This document shows positions 14,387 through 22,421 of a DNA stretch of 25,622 nucleotides, piece by piece. The notes under the pieces are model-generated. The model was given only the letters and a program-made list of their open reading frames with translations. It did no database searches and had not been told where the DNA came from. The stretch is from SVFI01 sp045643145 (GTDB lineage Bacteria > Bacillota > Clostridia > Lachnospirales > Lachnospiraceae): contig JAZUKG010000082.1 in assembly GCA_045643145.1 (NCBI GenBank), positions 1-25,622 of the forward strand. The letters are read 5' to 3'. The position numbers and the translations under genes are program-made. Positions within the stretch are counted from its first letter, which is position 1, and the number at the start of each line of letters is the position of its first letter.

Positions 14387-15655
14387 TTATTTCATCAAAT
14401 CACTTAATTCTGCATTATCAACCGGAAGTGCATTTCCTGCAGTTACATCATAGGTTAATACCTTTTCCTCTGCATTTAAGTAATAAATCTTTGCACACAT
14501 ATTGGCTCCGGCATAGGTAATATAGTCTTCCATTGATTTGCCCTGAGCAAACATAACACATTCTACAGCTCTTTCTTTGGTTCTTAAATGATCTGCGAGC
14601 TTCATAGCCTTCATGGCCATGGATTTATCATATAAAAGATAAGAAATATAAGCAGTATTCTTTGGCTCTAAGCCCTGACTCTGAAGTGCAATCATTAAAT
14701 CATCCACTAAAATAACAAATCCGACTGCAGAAGCATCTTTTCCGTAATGAGATAAGAGCTTATCATATCTACCACCCTTTAAGATGGCATCACCAACACC
14801 ATATGTATACGCTTTAAAAATAATACCTGTATAATAGTTGTATTTACTAACCATACCAAGGTCAAAGGAAATGTATTTGTCATCACCTAATTCCTTGAGC
14901 ATTTCATATAAGTTTTCAAGACGTTTCACTGCCTTTAAGCTTCTTTCGTTTGTTACAAGTTCTTTGGCTTCACTTAAGCATTCAAAACTTCCGAAAAGCT
15001 CAGTTACCTTAAGAAATGCCTGTGCCTTATCCTTGTCAATTCCGCTTGAAAGCATGAGCTCTTCAATTCCAAAATAATTCTTTTCAGAAATCAAATCACG
15101 AACATTGCTTTCGAGTTCTTCATCGAGACCTGCTTCTTCGCAAAGTCCCTTAAAGAAATCAATTTCACCGATACTGATTTGGAACTGAGTTAATCCGCTT
15201 TCTTTCAGGGATTTTACAGCCAAATGAATCAGTTCTGCATCTCCCGATTTAATATCTGCACCAATCAGCTCCACACCTGTCTGAGTGGTTTCTTTTAATT
15301 TACCCTGAAGATTGCTGGTATTGGTAAAAGTGTTACCCACATATGCAAAACGAACAGGAATATCTTCTTCCATAAAATATTTCGCAGCGCATCTTACCAT
15401 AGACGGTGTAAAGTCAGGTCTCAGTACCAGGGTATTTCCTTCTTTATCAAAGAATTTATAAAGCTCATTACTTTTGGTTGTACCGATTTCCTTGCTGAAT
15501 ACATCAAAAAATTCAAAGGTAGGAGTCTGAACATTTTTATATCCAAATGCTTCAAAACTCTTTAATAATTTCTTCTGTACCTTGTTTTTCTTACGAAGTT
15601 CATTTCCGTATATATCTCGAACACCTTCCGGTGTATGAATCAATTTAATTCCCAT
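14387..15655 (-). CDS. hisZ: ATP phosphoribosyltransferase regulatory subunit HisZ
   Basis: HisZ is a histidyl-tRNA synthetase paralogue that binds short-form HisG and confers feedback inhibition by histidine. The 422-residue protein has the class II core: TPEGVRDIYG at the start, LRPDFTPSMVR (motif 2-like), LGMVSKYNYYTGIIFKAY and GGRYDKLL. A true HisRS would carry a typical anticodon-binding end. Here the C-terminal 90 residues are divergent and the gene is the first of the his operon with short HisG, both of which favour HisZ. AAGGAG precedes the ATG. The consensus promoter is at 15736-15764. Confidence 0.93.
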   Translation of the reverse strand: MGIKLIHTPEGVRDIYGNELRKKNKVQKKLLKSFEAFGYKNVQTPTFEFFDVFSKEIGTTKSNELYKFFDKEGNTLVLRPDFTPSMVRCAAKYFMEEDIPVRFAYVGNTFTNTSNLQGKLKETTQTGVELIGADIKSGDAELIHLAVKSLKESGLTQFQISIGEIDFFKGLCEEAGLDEELESNVRDLISEKNYFGIEELMLSSGIDKDKAQAFLKVTELFGSFECLSEAKELVTNERSLKAVKRLENLYEMLKELGDDKYISFDLGMVSKYNYYTGIIFKAYTYGVGDAILKGGRYDKLLSHYGKDASAVGFVILVDDLMIALQSQGLEPKNTAYISYLLYDKSMAMKAMKLADHLRTKERAVECVMFAQGKSMEDYITYAGANMCAKIYYLNAEEKVLTYDVTAGNALPVDNAELSDLMK

Positions 15656-15729
15656 TTTTAATCTCCTTAAGTTTGTTTTACTTTATCACTGTAAAGTGCT
15701 AATTCGCTACCATGCTAACACGATAAACA
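15656..15729 (-). promoter_or_regulatory. hisZ leader with direct repeats and a possible hairpin
   Basis: The predicted leader of about 74 nt contains TTAGCA twice, 16 bases apart (plus-strand 15697-15702 and 15713-15718). UUUAUC and GAUAAA arms (15722-15727 and 15682-15687) can enclose them. No T-box signature (TGGNACCGCG) and no run of histidine codons was seen. The repeats could be a repressor site, but this is tentative. Confidence 0.3.
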
Positions 15730-15735
15730 AGTCAT

Positions 15736-15764
15736 AGTATACACATTTGTTACAGTCTTGTCAA
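15736..15764 (-). promoter_or_regulatory. Consensus sigma-A promoter of the his operon
   Basis: On the minus strand TTGACA (15759-15764) and TATACT (15736-15741) are 17 bases apart. The -35 element overlaps the end of recU. No terminator follows recU, so the upstream operon may read through into the his genes. Confidence 0.9.
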
Positions 15765-16306
15765 ATATCTTTTTCTCTCTCGTTTAAATCCACCTGAATC
15801 ATATCCAGATAAGGGGTAAATACGCCCTGTTTTTTCGGTAAAGTATATAAATCAAGTTTTAATTCATCCATACGAAAGCTTTTACGTCCACCGTTTTGAC
15901 ATCTGTCCCAAAATACCTTTAAATCACGAAACGGCAGATAATACATAAAATCTTCACCGGTAAAGTATATCAGGAAAAAAGCAACGCCTTGCTGCTTTTC
16001 AAAATCTTCCATAAATTCAACCTGATGTGCATGAATGTTTTGAAGTGAAAAGGTAGTTGTGGCACATTCTTTTGCATCAAAGCATACAGGAATTCCCTGA
16101 ACACTACCGATATAATCGACAGTACTCTTTTGATCAAAATAAGCCAGTGTAATATGTCTGTTTTCTTTATCTATCTTTATAGGTGTTATAGGGGTCGGAA
16201 TCTTTTGAATCAATGCCAGTCCATGTTCCCGGTATATTTCATTGGTTCGATTGACTAAATCTTCTAAGGCAGATCCTCTCAGTCCCCTGGAATTCCATGT
16301 TGCCAT
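15761..16306 (-). CDS. recU: Holliday junction resolvase RecU
   Basis: RecU cleaves four-way DNA junctions during recombinational repair and chromosome segregation in Firmicutes. The 181-residue protein shows the family pattern: RGLRGSALEDLVN at the start, Asp64 in STVDYIG, the Asp77-x-Lys79 pair in CFDAKEC, and the SLQNIHAHQVEFM segment that follows. In Bacillus RecU the D/E-x-K pair reads EAK, so aspartate replaces glutamate here, a conservative change. In Bacillus recU is often next to a penicillin-binding protein gene. Here it follows a RluA-type pseudouridine synthase by three bases and is the last gene of that operon. Confidence 0.93.
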   Translation of the reverse strand: MATWNSRGLRGSALEDLVNRTNEIYREHGLALIQKIPTPITPIKIDKENRHITLAYFDQKSTVDYIGSVQGIPVCFDAKECATTTFSLQNIHAHQVEFMEDFEKQQGVAFFLIYFTGEDFMYYLPFRDLKVFWDRCQNGGRKSFRMDELKLDLYTLPKKQGVFTPYLDMIQVDLNEREKDI

Positions 16307-16309
16307 ACT

Positions 16310-17311
16310 TTACAAATCCTCAGCTATTAAAAAGTTTTCAAATTCTTTTGGCTTGGGTGCCAGGAAGGTTTTATTTGACAAATCACATAAAGCCCCCTCT
16401 ATATCAGGAAAGGTCACTGTATTGGCATGTAAAAGCTGATGCTGTATTCCAAACTCGGCTTTTACTCTGTCATTTACCTTTTTAATTCCGTATTTGGTAT
16501 CACCGACTAACGGATATCCTAAATAGGATAAATGTGCTCTGATCTGATGTGATTTACCGGTGATCAGATCCACCTCACACAGAGTAAAACTTCTGTTATT
16601 TTTAATTGGTGTAATGAGTGTCTCAATTTGTGCAGCGCCTTCTTTTGGGGTATCAAATATCTGAACCTGATTATTGGCTTTATCCTTGAGTAAGTAAGCC
16701 TTGTGATGTATTTCTTTCTTTAAAACATGATTTACAACACAATGATATCGTTTGGTCAGTGTTCGGTCTTTAAGCATTTGATTCATCGTCGATAAACCAA
16801 TCTGACTTTTTCCTAAAATAACCAGCCCTGAAGTATTTCTGTCAAGTCTGTTACAAATAGATGGTTTAACGGTATGATACTTCCCAGCATCTAATACCTT
16901 TTGATTCACTAAATATTGTAAAAACAACTCATTTAAGGAAATATCACTATCCTTTGCCTTTTGAGACAGCATATTTACAGGTTTATTATAAAAAAGCACA
17001 TGCTCATTTTCAAATAGGATTCGTTTCGGATTAAGTGCCGTCTTTGCAAAAAATAATGGCTTTTCAGAAACAGTATTTCCTGCATTTGTAATACCGGAAA
17101 ACTTTTCAAAGGTTTCATCAGAAAAGAAGAAATTCACCTTATCTCCCTTTTTGATAGTTATATTTTCATCCGCCTTTTTTCCGTTCAGAGTAATATTCTT
17201 TTTTCGAATCATTTTATGAACAAAGGCAGAACCTGCATTGGGTAAAACCTTCATGCAAAACTTAAAAAACTTTTGACCTTCCTGGTCAGTCGATATGATA
17301 TATTCTTTCAT
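16310..17311 (-). CDS. RluA-family pseudouridine synthase with S4 domain
   Basis: The enzyme isomerises uridine to pseudouridine in rRNA or tRNA. The 333-residue protein has an N-terminal S4 RNA-binding domain (about 10-65, with VHKMIRKKNITLNGKKA). A RluA/RluC/RluD-type catalytic domain from about 100 carries the catalytic Asp157 in NRLDRNTSGLV. The later motifs GKSHQIRAHLSYLGYPLVGDTKYG and QLLHA are also present, quoted in part as HQIRAHLSYLGYPLVGD. The target uridine cannot be told from sequence. It is followed three bases later by recU and preceded by a membrane protein gene. Confidence 0.93.
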   Translation of the reverse strand: MKEYIISTDQEGQKFFKFCMKVLPNAGSAFVHKMIRKKNITLNGKKADENITIKKGDKVNFFFSDETFEKFSGITNAGNTVSEKPLFFAKTALNPKRILFENEHVLFYNKPVNMLSQKAKDSDISLNELFLQYLVNQKVLDAGKYHTVKPSICNRLDRNTSGLVILGKSQIGLSTMNQMLKDRTLTKRYHCVVNHVLKKEIHHKAYLLKDKANNQVQIFDTPKEGAAQIETLITPIKNNRSFTLCEVDLITGKSHQIRAHLSYLGYPLVGDTKYGIKKVNDRVKAEFGIQHQLLHANTVTFPDIEGALCDLSNKTFLAPKPKEFENFLIAEDL

Positions 17312-17383
17312 GTTTATTCCTTTATATATCCATTGTCCTGGTAATATAGTATCCGAGTCGAATAAAGTGATTGATTATACTAA

Positions 17384-17971
17384 TTATAATGAAATATCAT
17401 GAATAATCTGCATGATTTCAGCTTCTTTTTTCAATTCCTCATCCTCAGAAAGCTGATGGAATCTTTGTATAAAGCCGTTAAGTTGTGTCATACCTTTAGC
17501 ATCCGCAGCGATACCTTCTTTTTTGATATAGCTTTCCATATGTTTTTCCAGCGTTTCAGCCTGCGAATTTTTTAACTCATGATAAAATACCACCTGATTA
17601 TTTTTTACAAATAACACCGGAACCTCAAAGGTTTCTTCATAAGTAGTAAACACATTATCAAAAGAAAGATATGGTGTATTTACTTCTTTTGTTACCTGAT
17701 CAAATATATCTTTTTTTGTACCATGACTTTTTAAAAACATAAACATAAGCACTGCACTTTTGCTGGCAGGAAGCATTCCGAGAACAGCTACAACTGTCAA
17801 CAGATTCATTTTAGAATGAGTCATATACATGCCTGCAAAGAATAATGCAAGAGGTACCAAAAAGAAAAGACAAGTCTTAATAACCTGATATTTTTTCTGA
17901 TATGCCAGATATCCAAAGTTTCCTTTACTTTTTCCTGCGTGATTGATTACCTGATTTGTTTCCTGTTTCAT
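17384..17971 (-). CDS. Hypothetical two-helix membrane protein downstream of ygiQ
   Basis: I do not recognise a named family. The 195-residue protein has a short basic N-terminus, two hydrophobic helices at about 30-48 and 56-79, and a soluble C-terminal half of about 110 residues (probably cytoplasmic) rich in Glu and Lys with predicted helices at the end. Its start overlaps the 3' end of the ygiQ gene by 47 bases in another frame, with GGAAAG seven bases before the ATG. The overlap means it is translated from the same message. The stretch of about 70 bases between it and the pseudouridine synthase gene holds no clear terminator. Confidence 0.8.
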   Translation of the reverse strand: MKQETNQVINHAGKSKGNFGYLAYQKKYQVIKTCLFFLVPLALFFAGMYMTHSKMNLLTVVAVLGMLPASKSAVLMFMFLKSHGTKKDIFDQVTKEVNTPYLSFDNVFTTYEETFEVPVLFVKNNQVVFYHELKNSQAETLEKHMESYIKKEGIAADAKGMTQLNGFIQRFHQLSEDEELKKEAEIMQIIHDISL

Positions 17972-19946
17972 TTCTGTTCTTTCCGTTTCTTATATGAGTG
18001 GATTTCTTATTATCAAATTTTTTATTTCCGGATTTTTTATTCCCTGATTTATTATCGGACTGACTGTTTGCAGCCTGTTTTTTAGTCTGACTGATTTTGG
18101 ATTTCCCGGTTTTCATTTTTGCATTTTTATCACCGTGATTTTTGTCTTCCTTCCATTTCCTTGGCGGAATCAGACAATGCTTGTCAAAACCGATTAAATC
18201 CTCTCTATGAGCCTTTAACAAAGCTTCCTTTACCAAATCATAGTTGGCAGGGTCTCTGTATTGAATCAGGGCTCTTTGCATAGCCTTTTCATGCGGATTC
18301 TTTACGACAAATACCCGAGACATATCCCTCGGATCAATACCTGTATAATACATTACCGTCGACATGGTAGACGGAGTCGGATAAAAATCCTGTACCTGCT
18401 GAGGCAGATAGCCTAAATCTCTGACATATTCTGCCAGTTCGATAGCTTCCTTTAATGTAGATCCCGGATGTGAGGACATCAGATATGGTACTACAAACTG
18501 TTTTAATCCTCTTTGTTCATTTTTCTTTTCGTAGCGTTTTAAGAATCTTTCAAAAACCGCATTTTCCGGTTTCCCCATTCTGGATAAAACAGCATCTGAA
18601 ATATGCTCCGGAGCGACCTTTAACTGACCACTGATATGATGATCAATAAGTTCATCAAAAAATGTTTCATCACTGTCAGCCAACAAATAATCAAAACGAA
18701 TACCGGAACGAATAAATACCTTTTTCACTCTCGGCAAGCTACGAAGCTTTCTCAAAAGGGCTACATAGTCTTTATGACTGACTTCCATATTTTTACATGG
18801 CTGCGGGAATAAGCACTGTTTATTTTTGCATACACCATGCTCTAACTGCTTTTTACAAGCGGGTGCTCTAAAGTTTGCGGTCGGACCACCTACATCATGA
18901 ATGTATCCCTTAAAGTCTTTATCCTCTGTCATAAGCTTGGCTTCTTCAAGTATTGATTCATGACTTCTGACCTGAATAATACGTCCCTGATGAAAAGTAA
19001 GAGCACAAAAGCTGCATCCGCCAAAACATCCTCTGTTACTGATAAGTGAAAACTGAATTTCTTTGGTGGCCGGAATACCGCCCATAGCATCATAAACAGG
19101 ATGTGCTCGTCTTTCATACGGCAGAGAATATACTCTGTCCATTTCCTCCACTGTCAAAGGTTCAGAAGGAGGATTTTGTACGACATAAACCTGATGCGGA
19201 TATTCTTCCACCAGCATTTTTCCTGTAAATGCATCTGTATTATCGTATTGAATTTTAAAGCTCTTGGCGTAGCTTTCTTTATCCGCCTGCATTTGTTCAT
19301 AAGTAGGCAGAATAATTTCATCATAAAAAATGTCTTTCGTACGGGTCTTTACCACAGTACCTTTGATATATGTAATATCCTTAACATCCATGCCGCTATC
19401 GAGGGCATTGGCAATCTCTACAATGGATTTTTCACCCATACCATAAGATAAAATATCTGCACTGCTGTCTAAAAGAATCGAACGTTTAAAACTGTCAGAC
19501 CAATAGTCATAATGCGCCAATCTGCGTAGGCTGGCTTCTATACCACCTATAATGATTGGTATGTTTTTATATTTTTTTCGAATCAGATTACTGTATACTA
19601 CTGTGGCATGATCCGGTCTTTTTCCAATCTCACCGCCCGGTGTATACGAATCCATACTTCTTCTTTTCTTGGAAACAAAATAATGATTTACCATTGAATC
19701 CATATTTCCGGAAGATACGATAAATCCCAGTCTCGGAGTACCTAAAGCTTCAATACTGCTTTCATCCTTCCAATCCGGCTGAGAAATGATACCTACGGTA
19801 TATCCGTGAGATTCCAATACTCTGGAAATGATAGCCGGTCCAAAAGACGGATGATCGACATACGCATCACCGATGACATAAACAAAATCCAGCTGTGCTA
19901 TATGCAGTTTTCTCATATCCTCTTTGGAAATAGGCAAAAAACTCAT
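17925..19946 (-). CDS. YgiQ family radical SAM protein with a basic low-complexity tail
   Basis: YgiQ proteins are radical SAM enzymes of unsettled function that are widespread in bacteria. The 673-residue protein has the N-terminal domain with AYVDHPSFGPAIISR and GGIEASLRR. The radical SAM cysteines are Cys307, Cys311 and Cys314 in NRGCFGGCSFC, and a second conserved region reads KVAPEHISDAVL and VPYLMSSHPGST. The last 70 residues are a Lys/Asn/Ser/Gly-rich tail with repeated SGNKK, FDNKK and NKSGN units, probably disordered and possibly nucleic-acid binding. It starts three bases after the rsuA-type gene's stop. Its 3' end overlaps the next membrane protein gene. Confidence 0.94.
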   Translation of the reverse strand: MSFLPISKEDMRKLHIAQLDFVYVIGDAYVDHPSFGPAIISRVLESHGYTVGIISQPDWKDESSIEALGTPRLGFIVSSGNMDSMVNHYFVSKKRRSMDSYTPGGEIGKRPDHATVVYSNLIRKKYKNIPIIIGGIEASLRRLAHYDYWSDSFKRSILLDSSADILSYGMGEKSIVEIANALDSGMDVKDITYIKGTVVKTRTKDIFYDEIILPTYEQMQADKESYAKSFKIQYDNTDAFTGKMLVEEYPHQVYVVQNPPSEPLTVEEMDRVYSLPYERRAHPVYDAMGGIPATKEIQFSLISNRGCFGGCSFCALTFHQGRIIQVRSHESILEEAKLMTEDKDFKGYIHDVGGPTANFRAPACKKQLEHGVCKNKQCLFPQPCKNMEVSHKDYVALLRKLRSLPRVKKVFIRSGIRFDYLLADSDETFFDELIDHHISGQLKVAPEHISDAVLSRMGKPENAVFERFLKRYEKKNEQRGLKQFVVPYLMSSHPGSTLKEAIELAEYVRDLGYLPQQVQDFYPTPSTMSTVMYYTGIDPRDMSRVFVVKNPHEKAMQRALIQYRDPANYDLVKEALLKAHREDLIGFDKHCLIPPRKWKEDKNHGDKNAKMKTGKSKISQTKKQAANSQSDNKSGNKKSGNKKFDNKKSTHIRNGKNRNETGNKSGNQSRRKK

Positions 19947-19949
19947 AAA

Positions 19950-20768
19950 TTATTTTACTCCCAGTTTCATACATTCATCTGTTGTTAATGCTCTGAATTC
20001 TCCCTTATTTAAACTCAAATCCAGGCTCACTGCTCCGATTTGAAGACGTTTTAAATAATCTACTCTGACTCCGTTTTTTTGAAGCATTCTCTTTACCTGA
20101 TGGAAACGCCCCTCTGTGATTACCAGAATTCCTTTTACATCAAAATCAGATAAGAATTCCTCTTCGTTTAACAACAAATTTTCTACTTCTGTTATCTTAA
20201 TATCTAAAACATGATTCTCTGAATCAAATTGAAGTGATTCTTTACTGTTTTCTCTTTGATTTTGCCACATTAAAAAGGCAGGCAGTGTATCCTTTTCATC
20301 TCCGATATCAAACCCGGATTTCATCCTATCAAAGGTTTCAGCTATGAACTGACCGCTACCTTCAAAATAATAATATTTATTCACGTGTTTTTTAGGACTG
20401 ATTAATTCATGACAAAAGCCGCCGTCGTTGGTAACCAGTAGTAGGCCCTCGGTATCTGCATCCAGTCTTCCTACCGGAAACAGATCATTTTTACCGGTTG
20501 ATTTAAAATAATCCAGTACCGTGGTTTCGCGGTCTTTGGTAGCACTTACGCAGCCCATCGGCTTATAAAACATGTAGTAAACGTATTGCTCATAGCTAAC
20601 TTCTTTGCCGTCATAACAAACAATATCATTATCTTTCACATGATAGCCCGGATCCTTGGCAATTTCGCCGTTAACCGTTATTTTGTTTTTCTTTATCTCC
20701 TGCTTTACTTCAGAACGTGTTAGCGTGGTACAGGAGGTCAAATATTTATCTAATCGGATATTTTTCAT
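19950..20768 (-). CDS. RsuA-family pseudouridine synthase
   Basis: RsuA, RluB, RluE and RluF enzymes make single pseudouridines in rRNA. The 272-residue protein has an N-terminal S4 domain (IRLDKYL through ITVNGEIAKDPG, about 4-50) and a catalytic domain with Asp103 in VGRLDADTEGLLL. Near the C-terminus ITEGRFHQVKRMLQ is the usual family motif. The site it modifies is not decidable here; RsuA-type 16S modification is the common annotation. It is the first gene of the block running to recU. Only a weak promoter (TTAGTT, 17 bases, TATTAT) is visible upstream. Confidence 0.94.
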   Translation of the reverse strand: MKNIRLDKYLTSCTTLTRSEVKQEIKKNKITVNGEIAKDPGYHVKDNDIVCYDGKEVSYEQYVYYMFYKPMGCVSATKDRETTVLDYFKSTGKNDLFPVGRLDADTEGLLLVTNDGGFCHELISPKKHVNKYYYFEGSGQFIAETFDRMKSGFDIGDEKDTLPAFLMWQNQRENSKESLQFDSENHVLDIKITEVENLLLNEEEFLSDFDVKGILVITEGRFHQVKRMLQKNGVRVDYLKRLQIGAVSLDLSLNKGEFRALTTDECMKLGVK

Positions 20769-20857
20769 AACTTACTTTTATTCATAAAAATAATATTTCA
20801 ACATAAAATTCTAACTAATCTATTATATACTATTTCTTTATATTTTGGGGTATTTTT

Positions 20858-21796
20858 GTGAAAAACAATATGAAAAATCTATGGGTTTCTGCGCTTTTAG
20901 CAATTGTCCTCTTCCTTTTTTATTTTAATCCTGCTTTATTTTTTCAAAATGCATATGAAGGACTGACGCTTTGGTATGAAACAATGATCTGTTCTCTTTT
21001 CCCGATGATGATGATTATGAACCTTTTACAAAAAAGCGGCTATTATCAGTTTTTGATTCAGCCTCTGTATTATTTACAAAGAAAGTTATTTTCACTTTCC
21101 AAAGAAGGAACCTTTGTTTTATTCTTTGGTTTTTTCGGAGGATTTCCACTGGGTATTCGACTTTTGACCAACCTGTACAAAGAAAATAAACTTTCAAAGC
21201 AAGAGGCAGAATATCTGTTATGCTTTGCTTCTCCTCTGGGTCCCGTATATTTAAATTCCTATGTATTTGAAAAAATATATCCTCAATCCGATAAACTATG
21301 GCCTATTGTGTATTTTTATTCAATACCGCTATTTTATGGACTGCTATTAAATAGGATAAATCAGCGAAAAGCGATAATAAATGTAAAACAGAGTATGCCA
21401 GATATTTCAAACAGTTCAAATACATTAAATACACCTTCCCTTGTCAGCATTTTGCCGTCAGCTGTAAAAGAAGCATTAATACAAATCGCAATGCTGGGCG
21501 GATATATGTGTTTCTTTAACAGTTTAAAAAGTGTATTATCCTTTTCCTTTTGGTTGTCTGCCTCAATGGAAGTAAACCAGGGACTATTAAGTATACAAAA
21601 ACAACTATCAAACAGTCGTTATTTTGCGCTGTATGTTTATGCATTACTTACTTTTCAAGGCTTTTGTTGTATGTTTCAGGCCTTGTCTATATTAGATGAG
21701 ACGGATTTAAGCAGGCAAAAATATATGCTGCATAAAATAATATTATGCAGCATAGTTATTTTTCTTTTCGTATGTATATATTGTTTTTTAGATTAG
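20858..21796 (+). CDS. YlbJ-like sporulation integral membrane protein
   Basis: The 312-residue protein has about eight hydrophobic segments. It carries the Gate/nucleoside-recognition-type signature seen in YlbJ: GGFPLGIRL (94-102), KLSKQEAEYLLCFASPLGPV (111-130), and a second helical half after 200 with GGYMCFF. In Bacillus subtilis YlbJ is made in the mother cell and is needed for the spore cortex. There ylbJ lies next to ylbI (coaD) and ylbH (rsmD), and both are close neighbours here too. It is shorter than the roughly 400-residue Bacillus protein. The GTG start has GGGG seven bases upstream. It is the only plus-strand gene besides lexA. Its stop overlaps the stop of the convergent gene. 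Confidence 0.75.
   Translation: MKNNMKNLWVSALLAIVLFLFYFNPALFFQNAYEGLTLWYETMICSLFPMMMIMNLLQKSGYYQFLIQPLYYLQRKLFSLSKEGTFVLFFGFFGGFPLGIRLLTNLYKENKLSKQEAEYLLCFASPLGPVYLNSYVFEKIYPQSDKLWPIVYFYSIPLFYGLLLNRINQRKAIINVKQSMPDISNSSNTLNTPSLVSILPSAVKEALIQIAMLGGYMCFFNSLKSVLSFSFWLSASMEVNQGLLSIQKQLSNSRYFALYVYALLTFQGFCCMFQALSILDETDLSRQKYMLHKIILCSIVIFLFVCIYCFLD
21715..21765. terminator. Perfect 11-bp hairpin in the ylbJ-like coding end, probable terminator of the parC operon
   Basis: ATGCTGCATAA (21725-21735) and TTATGCAGCAT (21743-21753) form a perfect stem around seven bases. On the minus strand it is followed by ATATTTTTG, about 40 bases after the coiled-coil gene's stop, as expected for that operon's terminator. 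On the plus strand TTATTTTTCTTTT follows, so it could also act on the ylbJ-like message, but before its stop codon. Confidence 0.7.
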
Positions 21797-22404
21797 ATAG
21801 TATCCAGAGTCTGTGTTAATGCATCCTCTAAATCACCAAAGTTATCTTCAACCGGTGCAGCTTCTTCCTGTGGGTAGAGAGCAGCTCTGTTATTCTGAAT
21901 CTTAGTAATATCTTCATTTAACTGAGTAATCAGCTTGTCATAATTTAATGCTGCTACATCAACCGCATGGCTTAATTTGTTTTCCATATCTCTGAGCTGA
22001 GCATCTGTATAATCAATTGCTGCCTGTCTCATAGCATTGGCTTCCATAACTGCCTGATCGAGAATTTCCTGAGCCTGTCTGGTAGCAGCTTCTACCATTT
22101 CATCTGCTCTGTCCTGAGCCTGCTGCATAATTTCGCTTTCGCTGACCAGTTCATTGGTATGAATAGCAGCTTCATTGATTAAAGCATCAGCTTTTTGTCT
22201 CGCATCATTTAAAATAGCATCACGATTGCTGATAATTTTCTGATATCTTTTGATTTCATCCGGAGTCTTCATACGAAGATCACGAAGTAATTCTAAAATT
22301 TCATCTCTATTAACCAAGATTACCTCTGATGAAAGCATTTTTGGCTTACAGCTTTCAATATAATCCTCGATTTCATCAATTAACTGTTCAATTTTTGTAC
22401 TCAT
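21793..22404 (-). CDS. DivIVA/ATP-synthase-B-like coiled-coil protein of unknown function
   Basis: The 203-residue protein is acidic and almost wholly helical. A long coiled coil spans about 50-170, with Ala/Glu/Gln-rich heptads such as DARQKADALINEA and ATRQAQEILDQA. The N-terminus (IEQLIDEIEDYIESCK) and the tail (EEAAPVEDNFGDLEDALTQTL) are short. It resembles the coiled-coil part of DivIVA-like and F0 subunit B-like proteins, but it has no membrane helix and no DivIVA lipid-binding N-terminus, so I give no name. It follows coaD by 17 bases in the parC-rsmD-coaD operon. A structural or cell-envelope role is possible but unproven. Confidence 0.82.
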   Translation of the reverse strand: MSTKIEQLIDEIEDYIESCKPKMLSSEVILVNRDEILELLRDLRMKTPDEIKRYQKIISNRDAILNDARQKADALINEAAIHTNELVSESEIMQQAQDRADEMVEAATRQAQEILDQAVMEANAMRQAAIDYTDAQLRDMENKLSHAVDVAALNYDKLITQLNEDITKIQNNRAALYPQEEAAPVEDNFGDLEDALTQTLDTI

Positions 22405-22421
22405 AGACTATTTGCTCCTTC

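Noticed and set aside
15656..15729. T-box riboswitch before hisZ
   Set aside because: The leader is too short and has no TGGNACCGCG antiterminator sequence.
19101..19451. Open frame on the plus strand, antisense to ygiQ
   Set aside because: It shows shadow coding composition only, with no binding site or family signal.
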